A stretch of DNA of 64,000 bases, taken from positions 1 through 64,000 of the forward strand of contig NZ_VNHS01000004.1 of the NCBI RefSeq assembly GCF_008124765.1, read 5' to 3'. Below the pieces are notes generated by a model, which did not search any database, was not told where the DNA came from, and worked only from the letters and a program-made list of their open reading frames with translations. Origin of the DNA: Paenibacillus methanolicus (GTDB lineage: Bacteria; Bacillota; Bacilli; Paenibacillales; Paenibacillaceae). The position numbers and the translations under genes are program-made. Positions 1-11,725 of this stretch are shown here, one piece after another (positions within the stretch are counted from its first letter, which is position 1; every line of letters begins with the position of its first letter).

Positions 1-92
1 AACCTTACCCCGAAGGGTAAGATCCGCTCGACTTGCATGTATTAGGCACGCCGCCAGCGTTCGTCCTGAGCCAGGATCAAACTCTCCATAAA
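1..92 (-). rRNA. rrs: 16S ribosomal RNA, 5' end only
   Basis: The reverse complement contains the universal 16S start region, including the 27F primer site AGAGTTTGATCCTGGCTCAG and the conserved stretch that follows it. Only the first ~90 nt are in the window; the gene continues off the left edge on the minus strand. It is the first gene of an rrn operon downstream of gyrA, as rrnO is in Bacillus. The mature 5' end near base 92 is estimated from homology and may be off by a few bases. Confidence 0.97.
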
Positions 93-211
93 AGAAGTGC
101 TTGTATAGCTCATTTCTTACGTTGACATATATCGCTCATTGTTCAGTTTTCAAGGAACAAGTTTGTTTCTTTTTGTTCGTGTCGTCCGTGTTGCTCAGCG
201 GCGACTTAAAG

Positions 212-241
212 AATATACCATAGGTGTTTTACCCATTGCAA
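212..241 (-). promoter_or_regulatory. rrn operon promoter with A/T-rich UP-like element
   Basis: On the minus strand TTGCAA (236-241) and TATATT (212-217) are separated by 18 bp. Upstream of the -35, bases 242-268 are almost pure A/T, as expected for an UP element. Transcription would start near 205, leaving a leader of about 110 nt before 16S. The leader contains a CCTTGAAAACTGAACAA-type sequence (about 143-160), common around Firmicute rRNA genes. Confidence 0.7.
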
Positions 242-265
242 GTACTTTTTGAAATAAAATAATAA

Positions 266-321
266 AAATCTGCATGGTCCGACATTCGCCTTATAAAGCA
301 CGAGTCTAATCATGCAGATTT
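266..321 (-). terminator. Rho-independent terminator of the HD-GYP gene
   Basis: An 11-bp perfect inverted repeat, AAATCTGCATG (266-276) with CATGCAGATTT (311-321), is followed on the minus strand by a T-rich tail. The tail is the same sequence that forms the A/T-rich element upstream of the rrn promoter. The 34-nt loop is long for a terminator. Confidence 0.6.
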
Positions 322-327
322 GTTGTA

Positions 328-1407
328 TTACGCGCTACCCCGAACCATGATTTCCTCGATGTAAAGGTGCCTATCGGTCGTTAAGTTGACAATCGTTCCA
401 TTCACCGAAACCCATGGTCGGGTCGGATGGTTACGATCGGAAAATACGATCTCGCCAATGCGGTCATCGCTTAAGCGAACGATGGTGCCATTATGAAACT
501 GGGTTACCTTCTCGATAAAGGTCTGAACGTACGAAGGCTCTAGCTTACCGAACGAATCCTTCTGTATTTGTTCCAACACCAAATAGGGAGATGCCGCTTT
601 GCGATAAGCCCGCTTCATCGTCATTGCGTTAAATATATCGCATATGGCCACGATCTTCGCATACGGGTGAATTTTGTCCGCCTCCACGCCAAGCGGGTAG
701 CCACTGCCGTCTACGCGCTCATGGTGCTGCAGAGCGGCTAGTTTGACGCCCTCGTTAATCGCGGTTACGTTCTTCAACAACTGATAACCCAGAACCGTGT
801 GGCGACGCATTTCCTCCATCTCATTGAGCGATAAGGAGTCAGGCTTATACAACACAGCCGGATCGACCTTAACGTTACCGATATCATGAAGCAAGCCCGC
901 CAAGGATGCTTGCATCCAATCCTTCTTGGGAAGCCCCACCCACTGAGCCAACATATAGCAGCTCATGGCGACCATGACGCTCTTATGCTGAATAAACTCT
1001 TCATTCTGAACAACCTGCGGCGCAAACTGCAGCACTTTGTATTCCTCGATATAGCCGAGCAGCGCTTCGAGCTGCGTGCGCAGCTCCAGCACAGGAATGC
1101 TCTGTCCGCTCACCGTCTGGTTGTAGACTTTCTTGAGCAGCTTCACCATTAGAACGTATTGCTCACCCAGTTCGGATTTTACCTCCACCGAAGGTTTCAT
1201 CACTTCCGAGTTAGCACTCGCGTCTTTATCCTGGAATTTGTCCGGAGCATCTATGACAACGGTAGGGACAAGGAATGCTTGAAGAATGTCCAATTCTCTC
1301 GGCGTTACGACTTTGCCTTTGTGAAACAGCACGCTTCCCAGCGGCGTCAATACGTCTTCAACTAGCTTATCTCCGAGTTTGACCTGCGTAACCGGTACCG
1401 TCGCCAT
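328..1407 (-). CDS. HD-GYP domain protein, probable cyclic-di-GMP phosphodiesterase
   Basis: The product is a 359-aa soluble protein. The N-terminal ~120 residues are an uncharacterised region typical of HD-GYP proteins. The C-terminal HD-GYP domain carries HDIG at about residues 174-177 and HHERVDGSGYP at about 228-238, the metal-binding and signature motifs of cyclic-di-GMP phosphodiesterases. The last ~60 residues form a small beta-rich tail. I chose the ATG at 1407, which has GGGAGG about 9 nt upstream; the frame stays open into the end of gyrA, but that extension is arginine/lysine-rich and looks like antisense noise. It lies 37 bp after gyrA on the same strand and ends in a terminator before rrn. 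Substrate specificity is inferred from motifs. Confidence 0.85.
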   Translation of the reverse strand: MATVPVTQVKLGDKLVEDVLTPLGSVLFHKGKVVTPRELDILQAFLVPTVVIDAPDKFQDKDASANSEVMKPSVEVKSELGEQYVLMVKLLKKVYNQTVSGQSIPVLELRTQLEALLGYIEEYKVLQFAPQVVQNEEFIQHKSVMVAMSCYMLAQWVGLPKKDWMQASLAGLLHDIGNVKVDPAVLYKPDSLSLNEMEEMRRHTVLGYQLLKNVTAINEGVKLAALQHHERVDGSGYPLGVEADKIHPYAKIVAICDIFNAMTMKRAYRKAASPYLVLEQIQKDSFGKLEPSYVQTFIEKVTQFHNGTIVRLSDDRIGEIVFSDRNHPTRPWVSVNGTIVNLTTDRHLYIEEIMVRGSA

Positions 1408-1444
1408 TCCCTGAACCCTCCCGTTATCATAAATGTCTAAATAG

Positions 1445-3937
1445 TTATTCTTCCGCTTGCGGCGGCGTTGATTCTCCGGATTCTTCCGTGGACTCCGATT
1501 CTTCGTCCTCTTCTTCGCTGCGGGCAACGCGCGTCACGGTCGCAACCGAATCGTCTTCGCGGATATGGATGAGTTTAACGCCAACCGTATTGCGGCCCAT
1601 TGTGTTAATGCCGTCCATGCTTGTGCGGATCATCGTACCCGAGGAAGTCATGATCATCAGATCCTCATCGTTCTGCACGACTTTAAGCGCCACGACCGTA
1701 CCGTTCTTCTCCGTGACGTTGAGCGTCTTGATGCCTTTGCCGCCGCGCGTCTGAATACGGTATTCGCTGATCGGCGTACGCTTGCCGTAGCCTTTGGCCG
1801 TCACGATCAGCACTTCGTTCTCCGGAACGACGACATCCATGCCGATGACATAGTCGCCCTCATCCGTCTGAATCCCCTTCACTCCTGTTGCCGCGCGTCC
1901 CATGGAGCGAACGTCCTGCTCTTGGAAACGGATCGACATCCCTTGACTCGTCCCCATGATGATCTCTTGGTTGCCATCGGTCAGACGTACGCCAATAAGC
2001 GAGTCTTCTTCGCGAAGATTAATCGCGATCAATCCGACCTTGCGAATATTCGCGTAATCGTCGAGCGGCGTTTTCTTGACCACGCCTTCCTTGGTCGCAA
2101 AGAAGAGGTACTTATCCGGTTCGAACGCTTCGACAGGTATGACGGCATTCACCGTTTCACCTTGCTCGATCTGGATTAGATTTATAATAGGCGTGCCTTT
2201 GGCCGTCCGGCTAAGATCCGGTATCTCGTAGGCTTTCAAGCGATAAACCTTGCCTTTGTCCGTAAAGAACAGCAGATAGTGGTGCGTATTGGAAACGAAA
2301 AGATGCTCGACGAAGTCGCTTTCTTTGGTTCCCATGCCGAGAATTCCTTTGCCGCCGCGCTTCTGACTACGGTACGTGGTGACCGGCAGACGTTTCACGT
2401 AACCGCCGTGCGTAATCGAAATAATGACGTCTTCGCGCGGAATCAGGTCTTCGTCCAAAATCTCGTCGTCGCTGAGCGTGATTTCGGTACGGCGTTCGTC
2501 GCCGAATTTCTCCCGAACTTCGTTGAGCTCGTCGCTGATGATCTGAAGGACAAGTTGTTCGTCGGCCAGAATCGCTTTGTATTCGGCGATCTTATTCTGG
2601 AGCTCTTCATACTCGGCTTCGATCTTCTCGCGCTCCAAACCCGTCAGGCGTTGGAGACGCATGTCGAGAATGGCTTGGGCTTGATCATAGCTAAGCGCGA
2701 ATCTGGAAATCAATCCTTCGCGAGCTTCTTCGGCCGTTCTCGAAGATCGAATCAATGCGATGACTTCATCCAGATGGTCAAGCGCAATGCGCAAGCCTTC
2801 GAGAATGTGCGCCCGAGCCTCTGCTTTCTTGAGGTCGAATTCGGTTCTCCGGCGGATGACTTCGACTTGGTGCTGCAGGTAGTAATACAGGCAATCTTTC
2901 AGGTTCAACACGCGCGGCTCTTTGTTGACGATCGCGAGCATGTTGATGCCGAAATTGGTTTGCAGCTGCGTTTGTTTGTAAAGGTTGTTCAGCACGACAT
3001 TCGGATTGACGTCGCGACGAAGCTCGATGACGACTCGCATGCCGTTCCGGTCCGACTCATCCCGCAGATCGGTGATGCCTTCGATCTTCTTCTCGCGGAC
3101 GAGTTCGGCGATCTTCTCGACCAAGCGCGCCTTATTAACCATATAGGGCAGCTCGTATACGACGATACGCGCTTTGCCGGCATTATCCTCGATGTTGACG
3201 CGCGCGCGCATCGTAACCGAACCGCGGCCCGTCGTATAGGCCTGGCGAATGCCTTCCCGGCCCATGACGAAACCTGCCGTCGGGAAATCCGGTCCCTTGA
3301 TATATTCCATTAGCTCGATCGGGGTAATATCCGGGTTCTTGATGAGCGCCTGCACGCCTTCGATGACTTCCGTCAAGTTGTGCGGCGGAATGTTCGTCGC
3401 CATGCCGACCGCGATCCCCGAAACGCCGTTCACGAGCAAGTTCGGGATACGCGCCGGCAGAACGGCCGGCTCATGTTCTTCGCCATCGTAGTTCGGCACG
3501 AAGTCGATCGTGTCTTTGTTAATATCGCGCAGCATCTCCATGGCGATCTTAGACAAACGGGCCTCCGTATAACGCATGGCTGCCGCAAAGTCGCCGTCGA
3601 TCGAACCGAAGTTGCCGTGCCCGTCGATCATCATATAGCGGAGCGAGAAGTCCTGAGCCATCCGGACCATGGATTCATAGACGGCCGAGTCGCCGTGCGG
3701 GTGATACTTGCCGATGACTTCGCCGACGATCCTCGCCGATTTCTTGTAAGGCTTGTCCGGCGACATGCCGAGTTCCGACATCGCATACAAAATGCGGCGG
3801 TGAACCGGCTTCAACCCATCCCTGACGTCGGGAAGGGCGCGGCTCACAATGATGCTCATCGCGTAGTCCATAAACGATTCGCGCATCTCGGTACTGATAT
3901 CGCGGTCATGAATCTGCGATTGTTGTTCTTCCGCCAT
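1445..3937 (-). CDS. gyrA: DNA gyrase subunit A
   Basis: The product is 830 aa, the breakage-reunion subunit of the type II topoisomerase that introduces negative supercoils. The N-terminal domain has the catalytic Tyr at about residue 123 ([10 protein letters not shown]). The quinolone-resistance region reads [10 protein letters not shown] with Ser84 and Glu88, the usual susceptible residues. The C-terminal beta-pinwheel has the GyrA-box QKRGGKG and ends in an acidic Glu/Ser tail. The ATG at 3937 is preceded by AGGAGG; a longer frame to 3982 lacks a ribosome site. gyrB lies upstream on the same strand but is separated by a plus-strand gene. Confidence 0.98.
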   Translation of the reverse strand: MAEEQQSQIHDRDISTEMRESFMDYAMSIIVSRALPDVRDGLKPVHRRILYAMSELGMSPDKPYKKSARIVGEVIGKYHPHGDSAVYESMVRMAQDFSLRYMMIDGHGNFGSIDGDFAAAMRYTEARLSKIAMEMLRDINKDTIDFVPNYDGEEHEPAVLPARIPNLLVNGVSGIAVGMATNIPPHNLTEVIEGVQALIKNPDITPIELMEYIKGPDFPTAGFVMGREGIRQAYTTGRGSVTMRARVNIEDNAGKARIVVYELPYMVNKARLVEKIAELVREKKIEGITDLRDESDRNGMRVVIELRRDVNPNVVLNNLYKQTQLQTNFGINMLAIVNKEPRVLNLKDCLYYYLQHQVEVIRRRTEFDLKKAEARAHILEGLRIALDHLDEVIALIRSSRTAEEAREGLISRFALSYDQAQAILDMRLQRLTGLEREKIEAEYEELQNKIAEYKAILADEQLVLQIISDELNEVREKFGDERRTEITLSDDEILDEDLIPREDVIISITHGGYVKRLPVTTYRSQKRGGKGILGMGTKESDFVEHLFVSNTHHYLLFFTDKGKVYRLKAYEIPDLSRTAKGTPIINLIQIEQGETVNAVIPVEAFEPDKYLFFATKEGVVKKTPLDDYANIRKVGLIAINLREEDSLIGVRLTDGNQEIIMGTSQGMSIRFQEQDVRSMGRAATGVKGIQTDEGDYVIGMDVVVPENEVLIVTAKGYGKRTPISEYRIQTRGGKGIKTLNVTEKNGTVVALKVVQNDEDLMIMTSSGTMIRTSMDGINTMGRNTVGVKLIHIREDDSVATVTRVARSEEEDEESESTEESGESTPPQAEE

Positions 3938-4275
3938 CGTAAACCTCCTAAAAGTTTCGCGTATGATTGTGCTTCGCAGCATCGCCGCTGTTCAATACGA
4001 CCACACGCAAGTTGACTCCATGCGGGGATATCCGCGGCTTACCTATTCGCGAAGCTTGGTTGCCCCGCACTAATTTCGTATAAGAAATAAAGGGATAACA
4101 TTACAGTTTGCCCATAAACGGGAGTCGCTTAAACCTCGCAACCGAAGCGCCAGCGCATGGATATTCGTCAATCTATCCGGGTCGATGGGTACAAACCCTC
4201 TCCACTCGCCTTGCTTCGACATAAACTATCCCCGGGGTACCAAAAAACAAACGAAAAATAGGCATTATCCCTGAT

Positions 4276-4304
4276 ATTATACCATTGTTTGCAGCCTCTG
4301 TCTT
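4276..4304 (-). promoter_or_regulatory. Putative gyrA promoter (extended -10)
   Basis: On the minus strand a perfect TATAAT (4276-4281) is preceded by TG one base upstream, giving an extended -10, with a weak AAGACA (4299-4304) 17 bp further. This would give gyrA a leader of about 330 nt (3938-4270). The leader shows no open gene and only weak hairpins, so the 400-bp gap otherwise looks empty. Confidence 0.5.
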
Positions 4305-4340
4305 GTTTGTCTTGTGCCCCTACCAACTCCTGAGAGGCGG

Positions 4341-5123
4341 ATGACATTGGCTATTCAACGGGTTCGAAGCAAATGGGCCAAGACGAGCGTCCTCCTGAGG
4401 TCGCCGCTCCTGGCTCCCCGGATACCGGACACGAAGCTATGGAGCGCGGATACCCTGGCCACCATGCTCGATCAATACGGGATGGTGTACGTAAAACCCG
4501 ACGGCGGCACATTCGGCAAAGGCGTTATGCGGGTATGGAAAGCCGGCGAAGGAGAGTATTCCTTTCAGTCGGGAACAGTGGCGCATGCCTTAACGTCGGT
4601 TTCGTCTCTAGTTGAACAGTTGGAATCGATCATAGGCGGACGCGGCTATCTCATTCAACGCGGCATCTCCTTGCTGCAGCTGGAGGGACGAAGCTTCGAC
4701 TTGCGCGTCATGGTTCAACGAAACGGAGCTAATCGCTGGGAGACGACAGGGATGATCGGCCGCTTGGCGCAGGCGAACAAAATCGTAACCAACTATCATA
4801 GCGGGGGCACGCTCACCGAAGTATCCGTCCTTCTACGTCCTTATTTGGACTTAGAAAGCCAGCAACAGCTCTACGAGCAGCTACGTCAGTTGGGCACCGA
4901 TACGGCCAATCAGCTCTCTGCCGCATATCCCGGCTTGAAGGAAATCGGTCTGGACGTCGCTCTCGACGATCAGTTCCGTTTCTGGGTGCTCGAAGTCAAT
5001 ACAAAGCCGGATCCGTATATATTCCGCGCCTTAAAGGATCCTGCGGTTTTCCGGAAAATCTACCGTTATGCCGTGCGGTACGGCCGGATCAAACGCCCCA
5101 AAAAGCGCCGTGCGGCAAAATAA
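4341..5123 (+). CDS. YheC/YheD family endospore coat-associated ATP-grasp protein
   Basis: The product is about 260 aa with an ATP-grasp fold. It has YVKPDGGTFGKGVMRVW (ATP-binding Lys and glycine loop), RGYLIQRGI, FDLRVMVQRN, and a C-terminal EIGLDVALD / WVLEVNTKPD metal/ATP pair. This matches the YheC/YheD family of sporulation-linked proteins with unknown ligation chemistry. I chose the ATG at 4341 with GAGAGG just upstream (short spacing); a GTG at 4314 is the alternative. It stands alone on the plus strand between gyrA and gyrB, so it faces the replication fork, and interrupts the usual gyrB-gyrA pair. A paralogue lies at 59974-60702. Confidence 0.82.
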   Translation: MTLAIQRVRSKWAKTSVLLRSPLLAPRIPDTKLWSADTLATMLDQYGMVYVKPDGGTFGKGVMRVWKAGEGEYSFQSGTVAHALTSVSSLVEQLESIIGGRGYLIQRGISLLQLEGRSFDLRVMVQRNGANRWETTGMIGRLAQANKIVTNYHSGGTLTEVSVLLRPYLDLESQQQLYEQLRQLGTDTANQLSAAYPGLKEIGLDVALDDQFRFWVLEVNTKPDPYIFRALKDPAVFRKIYRYAVRYGRIKRPKKRRAAK

Positions 5124-5163
5124 TGCAGCCTTACACACACGTCTGGAGCGGTATACCAATCAA

Positions 5164-5196
5164 AAACAAGCCGCCGGTCGCCCGTGCGGCTTGTTC
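5164..5196 (-). terminator. Terminator of gyrB in the convergent gap
   Basis: AACAAGCCGC pairs with GCGGCTTGTT around a ~10-nt loop. Read on the minus strand the hairpin is followed by TTTTTG, so it serves gyrB. It lies between the convergent YheC/YheD gene and gyrB and may act on both. Confidence 0.7.
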
Positions 5197-5213
5197 GCTT
5201 ACTTCCTCTATCG

Positions 5214-7151
<1,938 letters not shown>

Positions 7152-7214
7152 CTATGCCCCAGCCCGAAGACGGGCTGCTAAATGCAGGGCTGCTCGCTTC
7201 ACTTACCGCTGGAA

Positions 7215-7463
7215 TCAAGTCGTCGCAAAATGGTGCGATCTCTTCTTCAGCGTGGAGGACGAGATTGGCGAATAGTAGACTTTGTGCTGCGTCACAACGA
7301 TTGATTTCGCTTCTTCTTCGCCTATAACTTCGACGTCTTTCCGCTTCCGGGCCTGCGCCACGAATTGTTTGGACAGCTTCGAGGATTGCTCGATCGAAAT
7401 ATCGAAAATCGCCACGAGCTCCGCCGCGCGTATGATCTTTTCCCCGCCCAAATGAATATACAT
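7215..7463 (-). CDS. remB: Extracellular matrix regulator RemB (DUF370)
   Basis: The product is 82 aa and begins MYIHLGGEKIIRAAELVAIF, the family hallmark. RemB (YaaB) lies between recF and gyrB in Bacillus and affects matrix and biofilm genes; its biochemical role is poorly known. I chose the ATG at 7463, with GGGGAG 10 nt upstream, over an in-frame GTG at 7472 that sits on top of that site. It is co-directional with recF and separated from it by 48 bp. The C-terminal third is longer and more basic than I would expect for the family. Confidence 0.88.
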   Translation of the reverse strand: MYIHLGGEKIIRAAELVAIFDISIEQSSKLSKQFVAQARKRKDVEVIGEEEAKSIVVTQHKVYYSPISSSTLKKRSHHFATT

Positions 7464-7511
7464 GGCAAGCACGCTCCCCGCAAAATTCCTCTGGTAGTAC
7501 CAGAAGCGCCG

Positions 7512-8621
7512 CTACCGCACAACCTGGCCGTCCCTCACCTGATAGATGCGGGAATCGTGCAGTTTGGCGATATTGACGCTCTCAAGCCCGGTCGTCGTAA
7601 CGAACGTTTGTACTTTGTTCTGGAAGGTCTCAATGAGTTGGGTCTGCCGGTTCTGATCGAGTTCCGACAAGACGTCGTCTAGCAAAAGCAGCGGGTATTC
7701 TCCGATCTCTTCGTGAATCAGCTCGATCTCCGCTAGTTTCAGCGAGAGAGCCGCCGTCCGCTGTTGGCCTTGCGAACCGTATACCTGCGCTTCCTTGCCG
7801 TTGATGAAGAAGGCGATGTCATCCCGGTGGGGTCCTACAAGCGTTACCCCTCGGCGCAGTTCCTGATCTTTTACCTGTGTTAACTTTATCATAAATCGAT
7901 CGAATAAAACAGATTCATCTTTTGCATCTTCCGTCTCGAAGGAGGGGCGGTAGACAATGGTGAGCTCTTCGGTGCCGCCCGTAATGCCGGCATGGATCTG
8001 CTGCGCCCATCTTTGCAGTTTATGAATAAAGTTTTCCCTTTTTTTAATAATTTTAACACCATACTCCGCAAGCTGCATGTTCCAGATGTCGAGCATGGCC
8101 TGGTTGACTGACCCGGGAGTGGCGGTCTTGAGGTAGTTATTGCGCTGTACGAGCACTTTGGAATATTGGCCGAGGGAATGCAAATAACCGGGCTGCACCT
8201 GACCGATTTCCATGTCCAGAAACCGTCTGCGAATGCCCGGCGTTCCCTTAACGATCTCCAAATCTTCCGGCGCGAACATGACCACGTTGAGCGAGCCGAC
8301 AAAATCGCTCAGCTTGCGCTGTTCCAGTCCGTTGATCTTCGCCTTCTTGCCTTGTCCGGATAGCGTCAAGTCGAGCGTCACCGTACCATATCGCTTATCC
8401 ACCTCGCCGCGAATCCTCGCGTCTTGCGACTGCCATCCGATGAGCTCCTTGTCCTTGCTCGTTCGATGGGATTTGGTGAGCGCCAGCACGAAAATGGCTT
8501 CCAGCAGATTCGTCTTCCCCTGGGCGTTCGGACCGACAAACAGGTTCACCTGGCTGTCGGTCCGAAGTTCCAGCTGCTCGTAGTTGCGGTAATGTTGCAA
8601 TTGAATGGAATTTAAGAACAA
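7512..8621 (-). CDS. recF: DNA replication and repair protein RecF
   Basis: The product is 369 aa, an SMC-like ATPase that helps load RecA at gaps. Walker A is GPNAQGKTNLLEAI (about residues 30-43), the ABC signature region is SQGQQRTAALSLKLAE, and Walker B is LLLLDDVLSELD. It starts at a TTG (8621) preceded by GGAGG with 7-nt spacing; no in-frame ATG is better placed. It belongs to the dnaA-dnaN-yaaA-recF-remB-gyrB cluster. Confidence 0.97.
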   Translation of the reverse strand: MFLNSIQLQHYRNYEQLELRTDSQVNLFVGPNAQGKTNLLEAIFVLALTKSHRTSKDKELIGWQSQDARIRGEVDKRYGTVTLDLTLSGQGKKAKINGLEQRKLSDFVGSLNVVMFAPEDLEIVKGTPGIRRRFLDMEIGQVQPGYLHSLGQYSKVLVQRNNYLKTATPGSVNQAMLDIWNMQLAEYGVKIIKKRENFIHKLQRWAQQIHAGITGGTEELTIVYRPSFETEDAKDESVLFDRFMIKLTQVKDQELRRGVTLVGPHRDDIAFFINGKEAQVYGSQGQQRTAALSLKLAEIELIHEEIGEYPLLLLDDVLSELDQNRQTQLIETFQNKVQTFVTTTGLESVNIAKLHDSRIYQVRDGQVVR

Positions 8622-8655
8622 GCTGCCGCCTCCTACGCGCCATATATGCGGTGTC

Positions 8656-8871
8656 TTACCGCCGAACGACCCGGAACTTGCCGCAGCCTTCCACTTCGAC
8701 CTGATCGTCGTCGTACAGCTTGCGTCCCCTTCTGTTATCCGGCTCCCCGTTAATGACGACCTTCGTTTCCTGCAAAAAGAATTTCGCCTCGCCGCCGGTG
8801 CTGATGCAATCGGCCAGCTTTAAAAATTGTCCGAGCGCGATATACTCGGTCGAAATCGAGATGTCTTTCAT
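8656..8871 (-). CDS. yaaA: S4 domain RNA-binding protein YaaA
   Basis: The product is 71 aa and is a single S4 RNA-binding domain: IALGQFLKLADCISTGGEAK, then VVINGEPDNRRGRKLYDDD. This small protein always sits between dnaN and recF in Firmicutes; it is linked to ribosome assembly and also called RlbA in some annotations. It starts at an ATG (8871) with GAGGCGG upstream. The gaps to recF (34 bp) and dnaN (32 bp) suggest one transcript. Confidence 0.93.
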   Translation of the reverse strand: MKDISISTEYIALGQFLKLADCISTGGEAKFFLQETKVVINGEPDNRRGRKLYDDDQVEVEGCGKFRVVRR

Positions 8872-8903
8872 GTTGGTCCGCCTCTTTCCTCTGCTGCGAT
8901 TCG

Positions 8904-10046
8904 TTAGCCTGTCGTCCGGTAAGGCAAAATGAGATGCAAACTATGCGGATGATCCGTCGGCTTGATAATAATGGGACTCATCGGGCCGTTGAAACCGACG
9001 AACAAATATTCGCTGTCGATGACTTTGAGCGCATCGAGCATATATTTGGAGTTAAAAGCCACCCGCAGCGGATCGCCGGTGAACTGCTTTACTTCCAACT
9101 GCTCGGTCACGCGTCCGAGTTCCGTCGAGCTGGACGAGATTTCAACCATGCCGTCGTCTTGCGTCGCCAGCCGAACGATGTTCGTTTTCTCTTCGCGGGA
9201 CATCAAGTAGGCGCGGTCGATTGCGTCGGTCAGCTTTTTCGTGTGAAGGACGAGTTCTGTTTTGAAGTTCTGCGGAATAATCTTGGAAGTATCCGGATAT
9301 GTCCCATCCAAAATACGCGAGAAGAACAACACATGTCCAATTTTGAACAACACCTGATTGTCCGCGACGACAATTTCAACAAGAGTGTTGTCATCCGGTA
9401 CCAACTTGGACAGTTCAGCGAGCGTCTTGCCGGCGATGACGACATTGGAAAAGCGGAGTCCACTCTCAGTGGACACCGAAGCGGTGCGGCTTGCCAGTCT
9501 GTGACGATCTGTAGCAACAAACTTGAATTGATCTTCTTGGAGATTCCATAACACGCCGGTTAAGATAGGCGTTTGCTCGCTCGTGGAAGCAGCGAATACG
9601 GTTTGGCGGATCATCGATTTGATCAGGTCGCCCGGAACCGAGATGCTTTCGCTTTGATCGATTGTCGGGAGAACGGGGAATTCTTCCGGATCCAGGCCTA
9701 CCATTTGGATATCGGTGGAACCGGAGCGCACGAGCGTCTGATGGCCGTCTTTCACTTCAATTTCGACATTTTCGGAAGGGAGCTTCTTCACAATCTCGAC
9801 AAAAAATTTAGCCGGGAGCACGACGCTGCCGGGTTTGTCGATGGATGCGATGATTTGATCGCCGTCTTCGACGGGAATAAAACTTTGGATGGAGATGTCG
9901 GTATCCGATGCGGTGAGCGTGACGCCTTGATGCGTAACATCGAACTTTATGCCTCCCAAAATCGGTATTGCGGGTCTAGAGGACGAAGCTTTGGATACTT
10001 GCTGAATAGCGTCATTGAGTTGGTCTTTACGTATCGTTAGTTTCAT
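8904..10046 (-). CDS. dnaN: DNA polymerase III beta subunit (sliding clamp)
   Basis: The product is 380 aa, the ring-shaped processivity clamp made of three structurally equivalent domains. It begins MKLTIRKDQLNDAIQQVSKA and ends HLILPYRTTG; the C-terminal LPYRT is the conserved rim of the peptide-binding pocket. The ATG at 10046 is preceded by GAGGAG. It is separated from dnaA by the 248-bp unwinding half of the origin. Confidence 0.98.
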   Translation of the reverse strand: MKLTIRKDQLNDAIQQVSKASSSRPAIPILGGIKFDVTHQGVTLTASDTDISIQSFIPVEDGDQIIASIDKPGSVVLPAKFFVEIVKKLPSENVEIEVKDGHQTLVRSGSTDIQMVGLDPEEFPVLPTIDQSESISVPGDLIKSMIRQTVFAASTSEQTPILTGVLWNLQEDQFKFVATDRHRLASRTASVSTESGLRFSNVVIAGKTLAELSKLVPDDNTLVEIVVADNQVLFKIGHVLFFSRILDGTYPDTSKIIPQNFKTELVLHTKKLTDAIDRAYLMSREEKTNIVRLATQDDGMVEISSSSTELGRVTEQLEVKQFTGDPLRVAFNSKYMLDALKVIDSEYLFVGFNGPMSPIIIKPTDHPHSLHLILPYRTTG

Positions 10047-10110
10047 GATTTCACTCCTCGTGATTTTGGCGAACGGTCGATCGTCTTCGGGAGAAATCGA
10101 CGTTGTTCTA

Positions 10111-10208
10111 TTGATGATATTTCTTTTAAAAAAAGAGTAGTCGTAGTAGTAGGCGCGGTGGATATGTGGATAAGCGGGTTTGGCCCTGATAGATCAAGCC
10201 TATCCACA
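10111..10208. other. oriC: oriC unwinding region with DnaA-trios
   Basis: On the minus strand, reading from dnaA towards dnaN, there is CTATCCACA on the opposite strand at 10200-10208, then TTATCCACA (10165-10173), an overlapping degenerate box (10157-10165), and a short GC run. After these come the triplets seen on the plus strand as TAG, TCG, TAG, TAG, TAG (10138-10152) and an A/T-rich stretch (10111-10137). This is the box / GC / DnaA-trio / AT order described for the basal unwinding system of Bacillus subtilis. Confidence 0.88.
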
Positions 10209-10294
10209 TGTTAATAGCTTGTGCATAGGCTTGTCCGTATAAACTATACACGCGTGCATAACTTTTGTCGTTTATGTCACGCGAATTGTCGATT

Positions 10295-11644
10295 CTAGGA
10301 GTGGTTCTTAATTTTCTCCGTCAGCGTCTGGATGATCTTGAACAGATCGGGGTCGATCTTCAGCTGCTGCGATATTTTCTCATGGGCATGAATGACCGTC
10401 GTATGGTCGCGGCCGCCGAAAGCCTCGCCGATCTTCGGCAAAGAATAGTCGGTGAGCTCACGGGAGAGATACATGGCGATTTGACGCGGATAGGCAACCG
10501 CTTTCGTGCGCTTGCGGGCTTTGAACTCCTCCATCCGCAGCCCGTAAAACTCGCCTACCTTCTGCTGAATGTCCTGCATGGTGATCATCTTCGGACGGCT
10601 GGCGGGAATAATATCCTTAAGCGCCTCGGCTGCCAAATGCGACGTAATGTCGGCATTGATGAGCGAAGAATAGGCGACGACGCGAATGAGCGCGCCCTCG
10701 AGCTCGCGGATGTTCGTATCGATCTGGTTGGCGATATAGACCATCGCTTCGTTCGGAATATCCAGGTTCTCGGCCTTCGCCTTCTTGCGTAAAATCGCGA
10801 TCCGAGTCTCTAAATCCGGGGCTTGGATATCGGTGATGAGCCCCCATTCGAAACGGGAGCGAAGCCGTTCTTCGAGCGTCGGAATTTCCTTAGGCGGCCG
10901 GTCGGATGAAATGACGATCTGCTTGCGTTCTTCGTGAAGCGCGTTAAAGGTATGGAAAAATTCCTCTTGTGTCCCGTCTTTGCCGGCCAAAAACTGGATG
11001 TCGTCAATGAGCAGCACGTCTATGCTGCGGTACTTGTTGCGGAAACTTTCCCCCCGGTCGTCCCGGATCGAGTTGATGAATTCGTTGGTAAATTTCTCGG
11101 ACGACAAATAAAGAACGCGCGTGCTCGGATTATGCTCCAATATGTAATGGCCGATCGCGTGCATCAAGTGCGTTTTGCCTAGTCCGACGCCGCCGTATAA
11201 AAATAGCGGGTTGTATGCCTTGGCCGGCGCTTCCGCTACGGCAAGCGATGCCGCATGCGCAAACCGGTTGTTGGCGCCGATGACGAACGTGTCGAACGTA
11301 TACTTGGGATTCAGCATGTGCTGAACCGTTTCTTCCGGCTGAGCCGGTACCGCCGTCACGATAGGCATTTGGACGGCCGGCTCGGGCGGCTTGTTCTCCT
11401 CGATCACGAACTTTATGTCAAATTGACGCCCCATATATTCCTGGAGCGTGGTGCGTACTAATTTGGTATAGCGGCTTTCCAACCATTCAACGGCAAAAGT
11501 CGTCGGTGCCGTCACAACCACTAGCGATTCGCCATGCAGCGATGCCTTGGTTGCTTTGAACCATGTATCGAAGCTAGGTTTGCTCAGCTTGGTCTGTATA
11601 ATCGACAGCACCTGCTGCCACATTTCGCTCGTATGGGCTTCCAC
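10295..11644 (-). CDS. dnaA: Chromosomal replication initiator protein DnaA
   Basis: The product is 449 aa. The N-terminal domain I is followed by a linker, then the AAA+ core with Walker [16 protein letters not shown], Walker [13 protein letters not shown] and the arginine-finger region LRSRFEWGL. The C-terminal helix-turn-helix carries the DnaA signature [15 protein letters not shown]. It starts at a GTG (11644) with AAGGAG 8-9 nt upstream. It is flanked by DnaA-box clusters on both sides, and one box overlaps its putative promoter, suggesting autoregulation. Confidence 0.98.
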   Translation of the reverse strand: MEAHTSEMWQQVLSIIQTKLSKPSFDTWFKATKASLHGESLVVVTAPTTFAVEWLESRYTKLVRTTLQEYMGRQFDIKFVIEENKPPEPAVQMPIVTAVPAQPEETVQHMLNPKYTFDTFVIGANNRFAHAASLAVAEAPAKAYNPLFLYGGVGLGKTHLMHAIGHYILEHNPSTRVLYLSSEKFTNEFINSIRDDRGESFRNKYRSIDVLLIDDIQFLAGKDGTQEEFFHTFNALHEERKQIVISSDRPPKEIPTLEERLRSRFEWGLITDIQAPDLETRIAILRKKAKAENLDIPNEAMVYIANQIDTNIRELEGALIRVVAYSSLINADITSHLAAEALKDIIPASRPKMITMQDIQQKVGEFYGLRMEEFKARKRTKAVAYPRQIAMYLSRELTDYSLPKIGEAFGGRDHTTVIHAHEKISQQLKIDPDLFKIIQTLTEKIKNHS

Positions 11645-11725
11645 AGATTGTCACTCCTTATCCAATTCGCCCTTATGCGGCGCAGACATGCGCTTGATGT
11701 CGAATAGACCCGTATAGGGAAACCT

